Assembly: GCF_905404315.1 (NCBI RefSeq) | Contig: NC_066273.1 | Coordinates: forward strand, 13,206,001 to 13,270,000 | Reading direction: 5' to 3' | DNA: 64,000 bases | From: Leptidea sinapis | Taxonomy: Eukaryota > Arthropoda > Insecta > Lepidoptera > Pieridae | Part shown: piece after piece, positions 10,101 through 25,100 of the stretch | How the letters are laid out: each line of letters begins with the position of its first letter | How positions within the stretch are numbered: position 1 is the stretch's first letter | Made by a program: the position numbers and the translations under genes | The notes under the pieces: model-generated | Seen by the model: the letters and a program-made list of their open reading frames with translations, nothing else | The model's database searches: none | Told to the model about the DNA's origin: nothing

Positions 10101-13100
10101 TAAAAAACAGGGATTGATTATAGAAGGGTGAAAATATGAAGTTGTATGTATTTTTAACGCTGATAAGATAAAAATATAAATATTTGTCAGAAAAATAAAA
10201 AAATTATATTTAGGGGTCACCCTTATCATTTAGGGATATGAAAAAAAAATTGATGTTGGCCGATTTTCAGACCTACCCGATATACACACAAAACCAGTCG
10301 AGAGAAGATTATTGAAGATTATTTTGAATAGCTTGTTCGGTCATTTCTAACAGGCTAGCTTCGGATAACGATCAAAACAAACTATCGAACTTGCAAAAAG
10401 CCTTGTCAATAAAACAAATCTAAAGATTTAGTTTGTACTTGCAATTACAGTAGTATAGTAAGCAAAACGAGTAATACTGCCTATTCTTATAAGCACAATA
10501 TTTTTTTAAACAGAACTAGCCGAATCACAAAAGCTTTGCTGACTAATCAAAACGCCTTTTAAAAACGCCCCCATGTCATATCGTCCAGGAAACATCATAC
10601 AGGAAAGCTCATTCCTGTTTGGTTGAAAGTGGGAGAACGTATCTTGAAAACCATACAGCCATTGAGTCTTAAGATAAGGGTTTTACTAGTGCCGAAGAAT
10701 CTGGTAACAATACAACCTTAAATTCGTGCCAAAATTTATAAGCTATGCTACTTAACGTACTTACCGCTCAGCCAACCGTCCAATGATGCATCCTACTTAA
10801 ATTTCGGTATGTTTGTCAGACTCTTTAGTCGAAACTGCGAGGTATTTTTCGGTTGAAATTAGAATTTGGATTTGTCAGGTTATCTGATGGAATATAATTA
10901 AATTATAATATTTTTCTGTATGTTTTTGTGGGAGGCCTTTATCCAGCAGTGGACGTCTTCGGGCTGATGATGTATGATGTTTCTTTAGTCAAATATATAC
11001 ATTGTTATGGCGTGCGTGATATTGAACAGGCTTGTAAACTTGTATCTAAATGGGAAGAAGAAGAGATCATTTTATGATTCTATGTCAACTTTTATTTTTA
11101 GCTGCTCCTCGTTGATGACAATGTGGGTGTTCAGTATGAGTACAGCTTGCCGACCGCCTTGGCTCCCCGTCCGCATCAGCAATACAACTGGGTTCATGGT
11201 GAATTCACACCCTGCAGTGCTTCGTGTGGTGGAGGTATCACTAACACTGAAATAAAGATTATTTTTTATATACTCAAGTATCATAAGCCCTCCATGATGT
11301 GTTCAAGAAGCGAACATTATGACCACATTTAAAATAGACTGTTTTGTTGGTAGAAATTTCTTATCTGTAAAAATGTTATGCTAAATAATAACATCGATTT
11401 CGATAGTTATTATTTCATTCAAAGGAAGATGGCGGGAATGGACCCAATAATTTAAAAATTAAGGAAGCATCTTACAAGTACAAGTTTATATTAATTATAA
11501 ACATAAGTTTATACGATGTTTATATAAAAATATTGAAGCGCTAAGATATGGGAGTCAAAAGAAAGAAATTATTATAATTTATTAAAAATAAGTCATCTTT
11601 TACTAACAGAACGTTTTGAGCAATTGACATCTTCATATTTTGACATGACAGCCCTTGTCGTTATTTATTTATGGATTATTATGGATGTTCCGACTTCCGA
11701 CACCATCGAACTATTGATACCTACTCAAATCAGTAGTAATTCACAATAAGATTCAATATGATTATTATTGTTTTTTGGTATTAAAATGAGTAGGTAACTT
11801 CTATGAAAGTATCGATACCTGCTTGAAAAAAGAATGAATTGTTAATACTCAATTATTAGCACTTTTTACTAATATCTTTAAATTTCCACTGCTGGCCGAC
11901 CTGCCACATATCTTTTAGCAGACAGTAGGTAGGCATAGACATAAGATACAAATTATCGTTTAATAATTTTAGGGTTATATTTTACTTTTAGGTATATCTT
12001 TTTTCTCCCACTTTTTTAGGCTTAATTACGATTTGCGTTTTCTTAGTTTTGTTACATTCTACAATTATTAATAAGGTTCCATGAAGTGCGCCACTTCTTT
12101 CAGTCAATCCCAAAATACATGCATACTCGCTTCCTCCCTTCGAAGATCTCTGATAAACAAAGAAATTAATTGAAATGACTCCTATTCTAATATCAGTTAA
12201 GATGACGTTTAGTTGGCAATGAAATGTCAATTTGCAAACAAAGTTGACAAATGTTGCACGTAAGTAAGATATCGAACGATATGATAGTTGGGGCTGACTC
12301 TAGTTAGTCTCTGAAAAAAAAAACTATGATAGCTGCCAGAAAACTTTTCATTACCATTATAACCGGTTAAAATGTATGGTGCTCAGCAGCCTAGCGAAAT
12401 TCTCTCTGACAAAAGCCATTCACTCTTGTATGAAACGTGCAGTCATATTTTATAGATTGACAGATGACAGCTATAATCTTGTAAAAAACAAACATAGCCG
12501 AAATCCACTTTGTTTTAAATCAAATTTTCGGTTTCAAACTTAGTCGGATTGTATATGCCATACTGTAATTACTACTATTTCAAACTTACGTTAAATGCCT
12601 GCACATTTCATAATAAACTAAATTTCAATTTTTAAATCATAATATGCGGCTCCTGAATGCATCGTGGAGGCTTATGATATGTGGGTAGGTAAAGTAGTGT
12701 ATGTAACTGCAAATAATTAGGCATTAAAATACACGTGTGATGTTATTATAATAAAAATACTGACACATTCTTACACAAATTATCTTGCCCCAAACAAGGC
12801 ACAGCCTGTACTATGGGTGCAAGACAACGATATATTTAATACAACATACATACATAAATGCATGTAAACATCCATGACTCTGAAACTACCATTCATATTC
12901 ATCATATAAATTATTGCACTTACCGGCATTTGAACCCGGGACCTCTAGCTCAGTAGGCAGGGTCACTAACCACTATAAACCCACACTCATATTTAATGCT
13001 TTTCATTATGTATAGTAACATAAATTACTGTAATATAACAGCATGTTTGATTAAATGTCAATTTCTAATATTATCGATATCCATACTGTTCACATCACTA

Positions 13101-16100
13101 GTGCACTAGCAAAGTAAGTAATACATCTAGAAGCAGATCAGAGCAGAGGTAGCTTGCCGGCAATCACAACGCGAGAGCCGGCAGAGCAGTTAGGGTTGCC
13201 ACTTCTAAGTTATTCAATCATAATATTTATAATCCAAATGCTTAGTAGGTATTAAGAGTTCACGTTTAAATTTAATAGGCATAATAAATAAAAAGTTACT
13301 AAACAGTCAAAGAAGCTTATGTGTGTTGTATAGAGAGGTAGGTGAACGAAGCTACGAATAAATAAGTTCGATCAAAGATTCAATTCGTTCGTAGATTCGA
13401 CGTCGACTAGTAAGGAAGTTGTTCTACTTACACGAAACCGCTCGCCTCGTGTTTTTTGTCATACATTTTGATAATTTTTCAATATTATTTATTTCAATTT
13501 TTGTAATTGCTAATCAGTTGGCAAACTTTATTTCTCATAATTCGATGTATACGAATAACTTAATCAAATTATATTATGCTTAGTACCTACCAATAAAATT
13601 GTGCGATACCAAAATATTGGATACAAAATAGAAGCAGAGTTGACTAATTTAAAACAAATTTTAGATAAAGATGCATTTAGTAAAGTTTTCACTAACGAGT
13701 GACTATTTTAGCCAATGCAATGGACAGCAGCAATAAATTTTGTAAGACTGTGTATATGTGCTATAGCCAATTCCAATAAAAAAAAATTAAGAAATACCAA
13801 CCGACTTTAAAAAAAACCTATTCCAAAACATTATATTAAGCACTAAAAAGTAAAAAAATAATTGTGTATTTACTACAACTTAATAATGGACTTATTTCTA
13901 AAGTTCTCCTAAGTTAAATGAAATGAAAAGACTTCCTAAAAGTCAATCCAATAATTACGACAAAATAATGTAGTTACAATAATTATTATATTATTATTAT
14001 TATTATTATTATTATTGTTACAATACAGTACAATTGAGAACCTTTTTTGAAGTCGATTAAAAATGATCGCCGTGCAATAAATGTTTCTTTTACAAAATTA
14101 CGTAAAAATACATGTGTTATACTTGTACGTATTATAAGGTAGGTATTGTGATAAGTGATGGCATTGTAAGATACTCACGGGAGGCTTTGGTGTTTGTTCT
14201 TATGCTAAGCAAATACATGAATGGTGACGTCAAATGGTGTATTAGCACAGAATAGGTAATACTTACGTATGTATTAGTAACAGATGTTCCAGCTTAACAA
14301 ATATTGTAGGTACTAGTATTTACCGCTTTTATCTCGTTCAATCAGGTTTTCAAACACGCAATGTGAGCTGTCGGTCGCGTGATGAACTAGATGAAGTAAA
14401 AGATAACCTGTGTGATGAAGGTCTTAAGCCACCTACCAACCAGAGTTGCAACACGGAGGTGTGCCCAGCGCACTGGGTGGAGGGACCTTGGAGTAACTGC
14501 TCGAAGCCTTGTGGAGAAGATGGAACCAGATCGCGGCAGGTTCGCTGTGAGCAGGTCATCAGTAATGGGTAAGCACGCATTTATCACATCAAATGGCGTT
14601 ATTATAAGTGTAAATGTTAGTTTGTTACGCTTTCACGCATAAACTACTGTAACGATTTCGATTAAATTTAGTACAGAGATGGACTAGAAATTGGAAAAGG
14701 ACATAGGCTACCTTTTATGGGTGGAGGTTTGAATAGAATTTTATCACAATCAAAGATGATACAATGAAACTTTGTATGCACTTGATAAGAAATAAATAAA
14801 TATTAGTTCTAGCGTTTTTGAAATTTCGATGTGTGTGGGGATGAAAAAGGGGGCGAAAGAATCCAAGTTTTCACACCTAAAAAAATGCTCCCCAAAGTAA
14901 CTATTCTACGCGGACGATGTTGCGGGTGAAAGCTAGAATTTATATATTTTTATGAAAATGCGAGAATAGACGAACAGGACGTTCAGATGATGGTGATTAA
15001 TACGCCCTGCCCATTACAATGCAGTGCCGCTCAGGATTCTTGGAAAGCCCAAAAATTTTGAGCGGCAATACAATTGCGCTCTTCACCTTGAGACATAAGA
15101 TGTTAAGTCTCATTTGCACAGTAATTTCACTAGCTACTGAAGGGCGCCCTTCAGACCGAAACACAGTAATGTTTATACATTACTGTGTTTAGTAATATAT
15201 AAATTCAATTTCGACCAATATTTATGGACGATGTGGGATGGAGCCACAACCCGAGAGTCGCACAAACATACCAAGATTTGTAGATTATGCTGCATTCGGA
15301 CGATTGGCTTAGTTAGAAGAGCGACGGGACGTAACCGCGAAGGCGGGTTCGAATCCCGCATCGTTCATAACTTTTCTTATAAATTATAAAAGAGATTAAA
15401 CTTAATGAAGTGTGGCTTGAGATTATGCGAAATCAGACCATTTACGGAAATGACGAACAGAACTATTATTGTGGAGCCAACTAGAACTATTTCTGGTTGA
15501 AATATCTCCAAGTACTTTTTATATCCTGGTATTTAGGTGTTTGCTGTATCTCAGGCTTATTGGCAACAACAGTTCTGTTCGTGATGTTTAATCTTTCCCA
15601 ATACTTTGTAGCGTGTATGCACAATACATATATAAAAGGCACATGCCATTAGAAAGATGAGAATATCTAGAATTACTATGTCTAATGAACTCACCTGAAC
15701 GACAACTTCAAGCCTCGTTAATCAAGGACAAGAAAAGGTTCTATTGAGATTAATCTCAAATCAGCTTTTGAGATTACTATTTGCTTTTCAGATAAGCTTG
15801 GAATAACCAACTATTAAAGTACACTTACGCAAGGCTACCTATTGTTCCATAAGTGCATCATGTATTTTTTGAGGATGTGACTTCTAGCTTAGATTATTTT
15901 TACGTCTAGAATCTAGATAGAGCCTCTGCAATTAGGCATCGCATAACATTAGACCAGGTTTATTGCTCAAGCCTTTTTTTATGAAAATAAGGGACGAGAC
16001 GAGCTGTAATTGATACGCCCCACCCATTACAATGCGGTGCCGCTCAGGAGTCTTGAAAAACCCAAAAATTCTGAGCGGCAATACAACTGCGCTCGTCATC

Positions 16101-19100
16101 TTGAGACACAAGATGTTAAGTCACATTTCCCAGTAATTTCACTAGCTACGGCACCCTTCAGACTGAAACACAGTAAAGTGTGCATGACAAGCTACGTCTT
16201 ACACTGGCGATAATTAAGTCACTTTGTTTAAGTGTGGGTGCGTTGCTTAAAATAGAGGTTAACAGCTTACCGCTATTTTTTTCGACGTGTTCACAGCTGT
16301 CACAGTCTATCTAGAGTCTAGACGTATAAATTATTGTATAAGACTTCTAAATTCTTTGATATCTTTCAGACATTCGTCAATAGTCGATGATAAGGAATGC
16401 ATCGAGCTCCACGGACGAAAACCGGCTCGATTCGAGGAATGTAACAAGAACGCAACCTGTCCAACTTGGTTCAAGGGACCATGGAAAGCTGTAAGAAATA
16501 TTACTCATAATTTCAAATAATATTTGCAATAATAATTATATTTAAGACTATCATAAAAACTTTTCTCGCTGTTTTGAGAAGTAGGAGACGTACGAGCAGT
16601 ATGTTCAACTGGTGGTAATTGATACGCCCTGCCCATTACAATGAAGTGCCGCTCAGGATTTTTGCCTATGTATTGTCCTGGTAGCATCGCGTATCTTTCT
16701 ATAGTTTGGTTGTATTTGGTAGAAGAACGCCACTCATCTTCATCCTTACTAATATTATAAATGTGAATGTAAGTTTGTTTGTTACGCTTTTACGCCGGAG
16801 CAACTGCACCGATTTTAATGAAATTACACAAGTACAGCGATAGATTAGAGCTTCGGAAAACACAAAGGTTACATTTTATCCTAGAAAAATCAATGATTCC
16901 CGCGGGATTTGTGAAAATATAATTATAATTATACCAATAGTAGGTTTAGTTTGCCATAGCAATCTTCCTCGAAATAAGATTCATATAATATGTTGGGAAC
17001 GGGAGCGAAAACGGGAACCGGAACTGGAATAGGACATGAGATAAACTTCAATTCCAAACCTGCTTATTATTTTTAAAAACCCTTTCGGCCTTACAAATAA
17101 ACTTGGTATAAAGTTATAACTGATGATAAACAAAGAAAATGCAAAATGTTTACAATATCGTTGACAACACTGTCAATACAATGATATTCTGAAGTTTTCC
17201 TAATGACAAGCTGCCTTGCAAATAAACGCGGGAAACGTTATACTCGTACGTCCGAACAAACCAATCGTAAGCAAAATGTCTATTTGTAAACATTTTACAA
17301 ATTCTTGGTTTATGCTTAGTTATAACTTTATGCCAATTTTATTTGTAAGGCCGTTAATCTACGCGGACGAAGTTGCGGGCATCAGCTAGTTGGCTTGTAA
17401 TTCTTAGTTTATTCATAATACCTGCTAAATGATTTACGTTTTCATAATTGTTCATAAGCACATTGAGGAATTTTCTAGAAACTGTGACAATCACAATGTT
17501 TACACGAGGAATAAACATAAACTTGTTATGACTACTACTCGGCTAGGTCAAGTTAGCGAGTCTTTTGTGGGGCGATGTATATGCTTTTACAACAAGATCC
17601 CAGAAAAATCTTTAAAACAAAATTATAACGATATTCAAAAGAATTGTTAAAAAACGTTTGTGTGGTTATAACATAAATGACTGTCTTAATGATACCACAG
17701 ATTGGGAATAGAGCGACCGCCCTCAGGCTATTAAAAATAATAAGTTTAATTGTACAATATTACTTTGTAAACATATTTTTTGATGAAAATAAGCCTGCTT
17801 AGTTTGTTACGCCCATTCTACTCAGGCCTGAAGCGTTCTTTTTGGAATAAAATATTTGAATTTGTTCAATAGTGTGACAAGCTTTGTGGTGAGGGTAAGC
17901 AAACCCGGCAAGTGGTCTGTCATCGGCGAGTCAACGGTCGAGTGGAGGTGTTTGGAGACGAGGAGTGTCCTGAAGAGAAGCCACCTGCAGAACAGCCCTG
18001 TATCCTGCATCTTTGTGTTGCAGTGGATTGGGTGCTCAGTAATTGGACGGGGGTAAGATATGAGTTACTATTAAACGTAATAGATATCAATTATTATAAT
18101 AATTGTATAATTAAAATTAAAAAATCCTTACTTTTTTTATTATTTGCCTTAGATTAAGGATTGGCCTCCACTGCACTCCAGATAGATACCGCACTACCTA
18201 AGAACAATAGCTATTTTATTACAGCAACTATTAGATGCCTGTGTGCGTGGCATCAAGACACTCAATGGCATCTTTAAAATGTTTGTAACATACGCTTCGT
18301 GTTATTTTACATTGAAATTAATAAAACAGAAAATACTTACTAATGATATGTGATCTCCGTGTCTCTCTTATTTCTTATAGTATTTATTTTATTACAAAGT
18401 TTTACTACGTAACCCAGCATTTTAGTTTGAGAGTCTGTAGTCTAACCGGATGCGACTACGCCTGTGGTATCTAGCTGGAGCGCAGCAGAGACCAATCCTT
18501 AATCGAAGTTATTTACTAATCTATTGTTAGTACTTATTGTACGTAGGTACCTATTTTTTACTCACGAACGCAGCGAAACAAATGGGATTGCTTATTGTTT
18601 CAAATGTATGTTTATAGTCGGTGTTTTTTGTAAAATATATTTTATTGTTATTTTTTTTTGTTTAATGACGATTCTCGATAGATCGAAGATTCTCAATAAT
18701 GTACTTTACCACACTTTCATGTAATGATATTATTTATAGATATACTAGCTGACCCGGCAGACGCTGTTCTGTCAATAGAAAAAAAAGATGTATTCGGGAA
18801 TAATGTAGTCTAAAGCCATCGGAAATGTGTAAAACGTATATCTGAATGATCATACCCTGCAACTACCGTTTTTTTAAAGTATTAAGGTGCCATAAGGATA
18901 TACACATGCCATACAGTCTATTCTGTAGACTTATATAAGATACACAATTCCACCTTACATTAATTTGTTATAATATCTCAAAACGTTCAGACAGCTGTTT
19001 CGTTGAAACCTCCCAGACGGCTTACTTTTTTCCGGCACCTCTTACAAACATCATTGAATACAATTTGTTTTTAATTTTTTTATTAATGTATACAAAAATC

Positions 19101-22100
19101 TGTACAAAAACTTTACAAATTATAATCTAAAACCTTCCTCGACCACGCTATCATCCAATCCATTGGTGTAAAGAGCATGAAAATCAGTGCAATCGTTTTT
19201 GAGTTTATTGCGAACAGACAGACAGACAGACGCGGCAGAGGACTTTGTTTTATAATATGTTGTGACTATATAAAACAATTGCTAACACTATAAAACGACC
19301 CGTAGATTTTTTCACAAACAATATCTGATCTGAGTCATCATTTGTTCTTTGGTATTAAAAACAAACTAAACACTGACTAATTCTTAAAAACTTGGCAAAT
19401 GGCTAATTTTCCTGAATAAAAATTCAGGTTAAAAATTAGGTGTGATGGCTCTTAACTAAGAAGTTCAATAACCTTGTGTAAGAAATAATAAATTAATTAC
19501 TTAACGTGTATTTCATCAATAAAATAACTCTGACCGAAGATTCTGTTATAAACAAAATTCAGTTTTTTTACACCCTCTTTAAGAATGTTTGTAGCACGCA
19601 TTCTGTCAATTCTATGTCAAAGGTTACATTAATAAAGTTTATATTGTCCAAAGCGCTAAGGTTAGATTAGAAATAATTTTATACGGTGGTGAAGTATTCT
19701 TAACTTTTACCCCCAATTATTTTTCTTCACCTTCAATTTCCATAAGTACCTTCTCCTGACAATAACGAACACATCAAAAAAAGAATTAGCGAAATCGGTT
19801 CAGCCGTTCACGCGTGATGCCGTCAAGGGAAATAGGGATTCATGTAAATATAGATATAGCTGTAAGCATTTTTTTTTTGTTTGAATAAATTACTTTGAAA
19901 ATAAATATCAAATGTTTGTGTTCCAGTGTGATACATGTTCATCTAAAAACAGAACTAGGGTAGCCCAATGCGTGACTGAAAACCGCCAAGTGGTTGATCC
20001 AAGCATGTGCAGTTATCATCAAATGCCAGTTTTGGAAGAGCCGTGCGATAAAGACAAATTACCTGATTGCGAAGTACAATGGTACGCGACCCAGTGGAGC
20101 AAAGTACGTATTATACTATTACTGATGACCCGTGGCTCATGCCTGCCAGACTAACTTTTTCGCTTATTTTTTATATGACTTCATGGGACGAGACAAGCAA
20201 GAGGTTCAGCTAATGGTAATTGATACGCCCTGCTCATTACAATGCAGTGCCGGCCAGGATTCTTGAAAAAAAAAAAACAAAATTCAAAGCGGCACTACAA
20301 TTCGCTCGTCGCCTTGAGACAAAAAGATGTTAAGTCTCAGTTGCCCAGTAATTTCACTAGCTACCGCCCTTCAGACTAAAACAAAATAATGCTTACACAT
20401 TACTGTTTCACAGCAGAAAAAGGCACCGTTGTGGTGCTACTCCGCGATATTTGATTGAACCCAAATTTGTGAGTGGCTTCAATTTGAGATATGAGATGTA
20501 AAGTATCATTTGCCCAGTAGTTTTACTAGCTATGGCGCCCTACAATCTGAAATATTGGGCGTATGCTGAGACGTAGACGAAGCTCGCAGAGCAAGGCAGA
20601 GCAGATTTTGTGACATATGTACCTACGTACTAAGAGCTACGTAGGCTGCGGTGCAAACATGTACGGCGCAGACATGCTTCTGTCCTGCTCTGCGTCTCGT
20701 GGTAGCGCCGGTCGCGGGCACAGATTTCTGTGTGATGCATGCATGGTTTTTACAGCTAATTCAACTTTGCACACATGTTTTTTCCAGGTAATTCTTGGAT
20801 CAGATTATTTAATTGAATTAGTGTGTTGTGGACATTGTTTGTGTTAAATTTATCATCCAGACTATAAAAAAAAAACAAAAGACGCTCGTGGCCTATGTCT
20901 GCCTCGCCTTCCCTGCCCTGCTAATTCTGTACTGTGCTGTAAAAAAAGTATTATTAAAAAAATACTGCTTCAGGGCTGATACACGGCGCCGCTGTGGTGT
21001 CCACCTATACGGAATACTGTAGAACTACTAGCATAAAGAATAAAGTTATAAAAAAAACAATGTTTTATGATGTTTTTAATAATAATTAACTTGTTGACTT
21101 TACATCGCTTTAGAACGGTTGAACATTAAAAATATTTTCTTCGTTTTAGTTCGGCTAGGCAATTAATGATTTTAAATCGTTAAGGTTTATTTTTTCCTCT
21201 TTTTTTGTCTCAAAACGAAATAAATATAACAATATTATTATTCTTTTTATTGAATATTCGTCTACTGTCTTGGTCTTTCTGTTCAGGTAATAAAGATAAT
21301 GGTCGATATAGAGATACAGATGGGAAAGTAAAGTTTATAAAAAATCTGTAAATTGTTCCCTTACTTTAATTTCTATAAATAATTTCAGTGTTCAACGTTG
21401 TGTGGTAAAGGTAACAAAACACGTCTTGTATTCTGTGGACGATACGACGGGGTATCGGTGGAGAAGGTTGATGACAAGCAATGCAGCAAACTAGAACGAT
21501 ACAGCGATACCAAGGAATGCGAAGTCCCGAATGAAAAATGTCCAGCACAGTGGTTCGCGGCACCGTGGACTAATGTATGTTGAAACATTATATCGATTTA
21601 ACGATTAAAATAGGAATAGGACAGGCTCTCAAAGAAAAATTTTAAGAAATAAATATTATGACTGTTCATTGTCAGTACACTTATGAAAATTTAATATACG
21701 TTCACAAAAATTACATCACCATATTGCTCATAATGGTGATTTTCATTATTATAACACTACAAATAAGGTATTGTTTGTAACTAATTCTAGCAGGCTTCAT
21801 AAAATGTATACACTTTTATAATAAAGTCCCAGCCACTGTTCAGGCATTATCTATAAATAAATTTAAATATTTTATTAAAAATAGCTCTGTCGTAGTGGAG
21901 TAGTAGACTCCACAGCTGAATATCTAAGTGATCCGACAGCCTGGGACTAGATTATGATTATTTTATAGCAATAGCAATGACAGTACAATAGTGTATATTT
22001 GATTAAAACGAGCGCAAAAATAAGAATGTTGGGAGAATTTCTTGCACCGCTTCTTCTCTTTCAGAGCGCCATTTCTTTCCGAAGCGATAGTAGTGTCGTA

Positions 22101-25100
22101 TATTAGAAATGACATCAAAAAGAATTCTAAAGTAATTAATTTTGAGAAAATAAATGAGTTTTATGCCTTTTAATAAAACTAAGTGAACCACATCAATGCT
22201 GCTGTGGCGAGTAGGTACGTAGATGCTTTAGAACGTCAGGAGATGTCCAGCCTAAAATTGGCAGACCGTTCCAGTTGTCACGTCAGCATTAGTGAAGCCA
22301 TCCGCAGGACATTTGCCGCTCCGAATATACCGTCTTGATGACAGGCGTCCTGATGGCTTGACCTCCCATAAGCTCGGGGAATGCTGGTGGCCTAGGACGC
22401 GACTTGCGTCGACATTATGGTTCCTCTTAATGTCCAGGCTATTTCATTTAGTGCTGGAACTGTTGCTTTGACTGCCAAAGATAGAAAACTTAACACATAT
22501 ATCGGTCTCAGTTAACGCTATATCTTCGTGCTGTTTTGTGTCGAGTCACTTGGTTCGAGTGGTCCAGCGGTGCGGATAATTCACAAAGTACTAACTAAGC
22601 GTCTAAACAGAGGCACAGGAAACCCAAGCGCTGGCAGCTATTTCGGTCAACGGATCAGCAGAATTCTGCCAGTATTCTTGGTACATTTTTCGTAGTTTTT
22701 ACTTCATGATTACAAAAGCATCGATTCCTTGTGGATGAATAAATTTAAAATCTAGTATAGGTACTATTGCAATTTACAAAAGTTACTGATATGACGTCAT
22801 TCAATTATTGATGTACGCCAAACCGACTCTTCGTCATTTGGCTGTAACTCGTCGTATCACAATCTGGATATATTATAGTAAAGGAGAAGAGGGTAGTAGA
22901 ATATTTCTATGCGGAAAAAAAATATTATGAATAATATTTTTGTAAATTTACATTTCAGTGTACAAAGGTATGCGGCGGCGGTGAACAGAAACGAGCAATT
23001 ATGTGTCTTCGCGGTAACAAGGAGTCTAAAGACTGTGCTGAAGATTCCATTCCTGAGAACTGGCGATCATGTAATGAACAGCCCTGTGATGAAGGTAACT
23101 GTCGTATTTTATCTTAGCTGAAGAAAGGTAAAATAATAAGGAACCTCGGGTTCCCGATAATCCCAATCAATATCAGTTGTTCCTTTGTACATTTGTATTG
23201 TATAACTCACGTTTCGTCTACTAACTTGGAGTATCTATACTTATTGTTAGCTACGAGACGGGCAGATAGGTACATTTACGAGTATATAACACTAATGATT
23301 TATCTTATACCTACCTACATATTTTAAACAAAAGTTCATAATGTTAATGAATTAATTTAGTTTTGACTATTTATTTACCTTGTGTTAAAATAATAGATTT
23401 TTTAAATCAATATCCATAATCAATTGTTATACTATGATGCATCACAATAACAAAACGATATTAGCGGTACTAACGGTACTACCATTAGCTGTCAGCTTAG
23501 CCGCCCATACTGTCAGACGCTGGTAATTTATTGATTTAGCCATCCGATCTCGATGTGGGCAACTAACTTCATTTACCTTGGAAGATATATATATATATAT
23601 AGACGACCACCAAATATTATATTTATATATATAAGAATGAATTGGTGTTCGTTAGTCTCGCTAAAACTCGAGAACGGCTGGACCGATTTGGCTAATTTTG
23701 GCCTTGAATTATTTGTGGAAGTACAGGGAAGGTTTAAAAGGTAAATAAATAGGAAAATGCTCGGAATTAAATAAAAACAACAAATTTTTTTTTTGCTTAG
23801 ATGCGTACCCCGTCGAATTTATTGACGCAACGGTTTGACAGTTATGCTGTGAAACAATTTCATTACAACAACAGGGTGCATTTTTACGAAGCAATTCTTG
23901 ATGTTATGAAATATTATTGCCAAATTCATAAAAAACATTATCTTATTTATTATATACACAACAACGTTTGTCGGGTCAGCTAGTATTATATATAATATTT
24001 GGTAGTCGTCTGTTATCATATAATGCAAAACGATAGTTAGATATGAATCTTCATTACTAGTTCAAAATACAGTGTCCTAGAAATAGGTTTTTGAAGACAC
24101 ATAGTTCTTTGTCTACACTATTATTTAGTGATAATACTTATAGTAAATGTTATACTTACAGACCAAATGCTACCATTGAATACTAAGTCTACACCCATTA
24201 TGGATGATGATTACATTCTCGGGGAATGTATTGAGTACGAAAAGGACTACGAAGAAGAAGGAGCCGAAGTTATTGATGACACTCTTCCCAGTAATGAGGC
24301 AAGCTAACATATTCCTTTTCTGTTTGTTTTATGAAACTATTTAAGTTGAGTGAGTTGAGAGAGAAAAAATGTTGCTGCTGATAAATTATTTGAGCACAGA
24401 ACCTGTACGGTGATTCCCGGGCTTAGATTTCAATATCGTTTTTGCAAGCTCTTTTTGTTTTTCGTAATCTATTTTTGGTACTCTCCGTTCAGTTAATTCT
24501 AAATATAGGCTGACATTATTATTTTATTATTTTTGTTTCAGCTCGACGTCATGTTTAGTGATAGCCCAGGTAACTATTGATTCTCGTAACACTAATATCC
24601 AAAAAAGTAAATAAAAAAAAAGCGTGGAAAATCTTAAAAAATCCCAAATACATTAGTAATTTATTATCCGTATTGACGATGGGTATCCTTACGCTTTGTA
24701 TCTTTAAACGCAAAGCCCAACACCGATTTTGCGAATTTTCTGGTGGTGCACAAGAACTGCCAGTATACAAAAGACAAATAATTACACATACATTACACAA
24801 TAACGACCGTTCCCAATATACTATCTACAGATAGAGATAAATTACTACCTTCTACTGTCAGAAACTAGCTGTCAATAATGTGAAGCTGTCCCAATATACC
24901 CGATAAGTCAATCTTATCGCCAGTTCACTGTTGCAATTTCCATAAAAACTTATTTTTTTTTTAATTTTCATAAAAGCTATACGTCGTCCCATTGACAGAC
25001 AGCGTGTACGGATAAGATGAGTTACCATCGATAAGTTTATTGAGACAGAAAAGTCACCAGTAGTTCTGATTTTAATCTCAAGAACGCCACAACCGGAGAT

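Noticed and set aside
15288..15362. tRNA gene (Thr-like)
   Set aside because: Acceptor and T arms pair, but the anticodon stem does not. Related remnants occur elsewhere, so it is better read as a SINE head.
24585..24834. Open frame starting near 24577 (KKVNKKKAWKILK...)
   Set aside because: Low-complexity, no domain, inside an intron and running into MITE family J.
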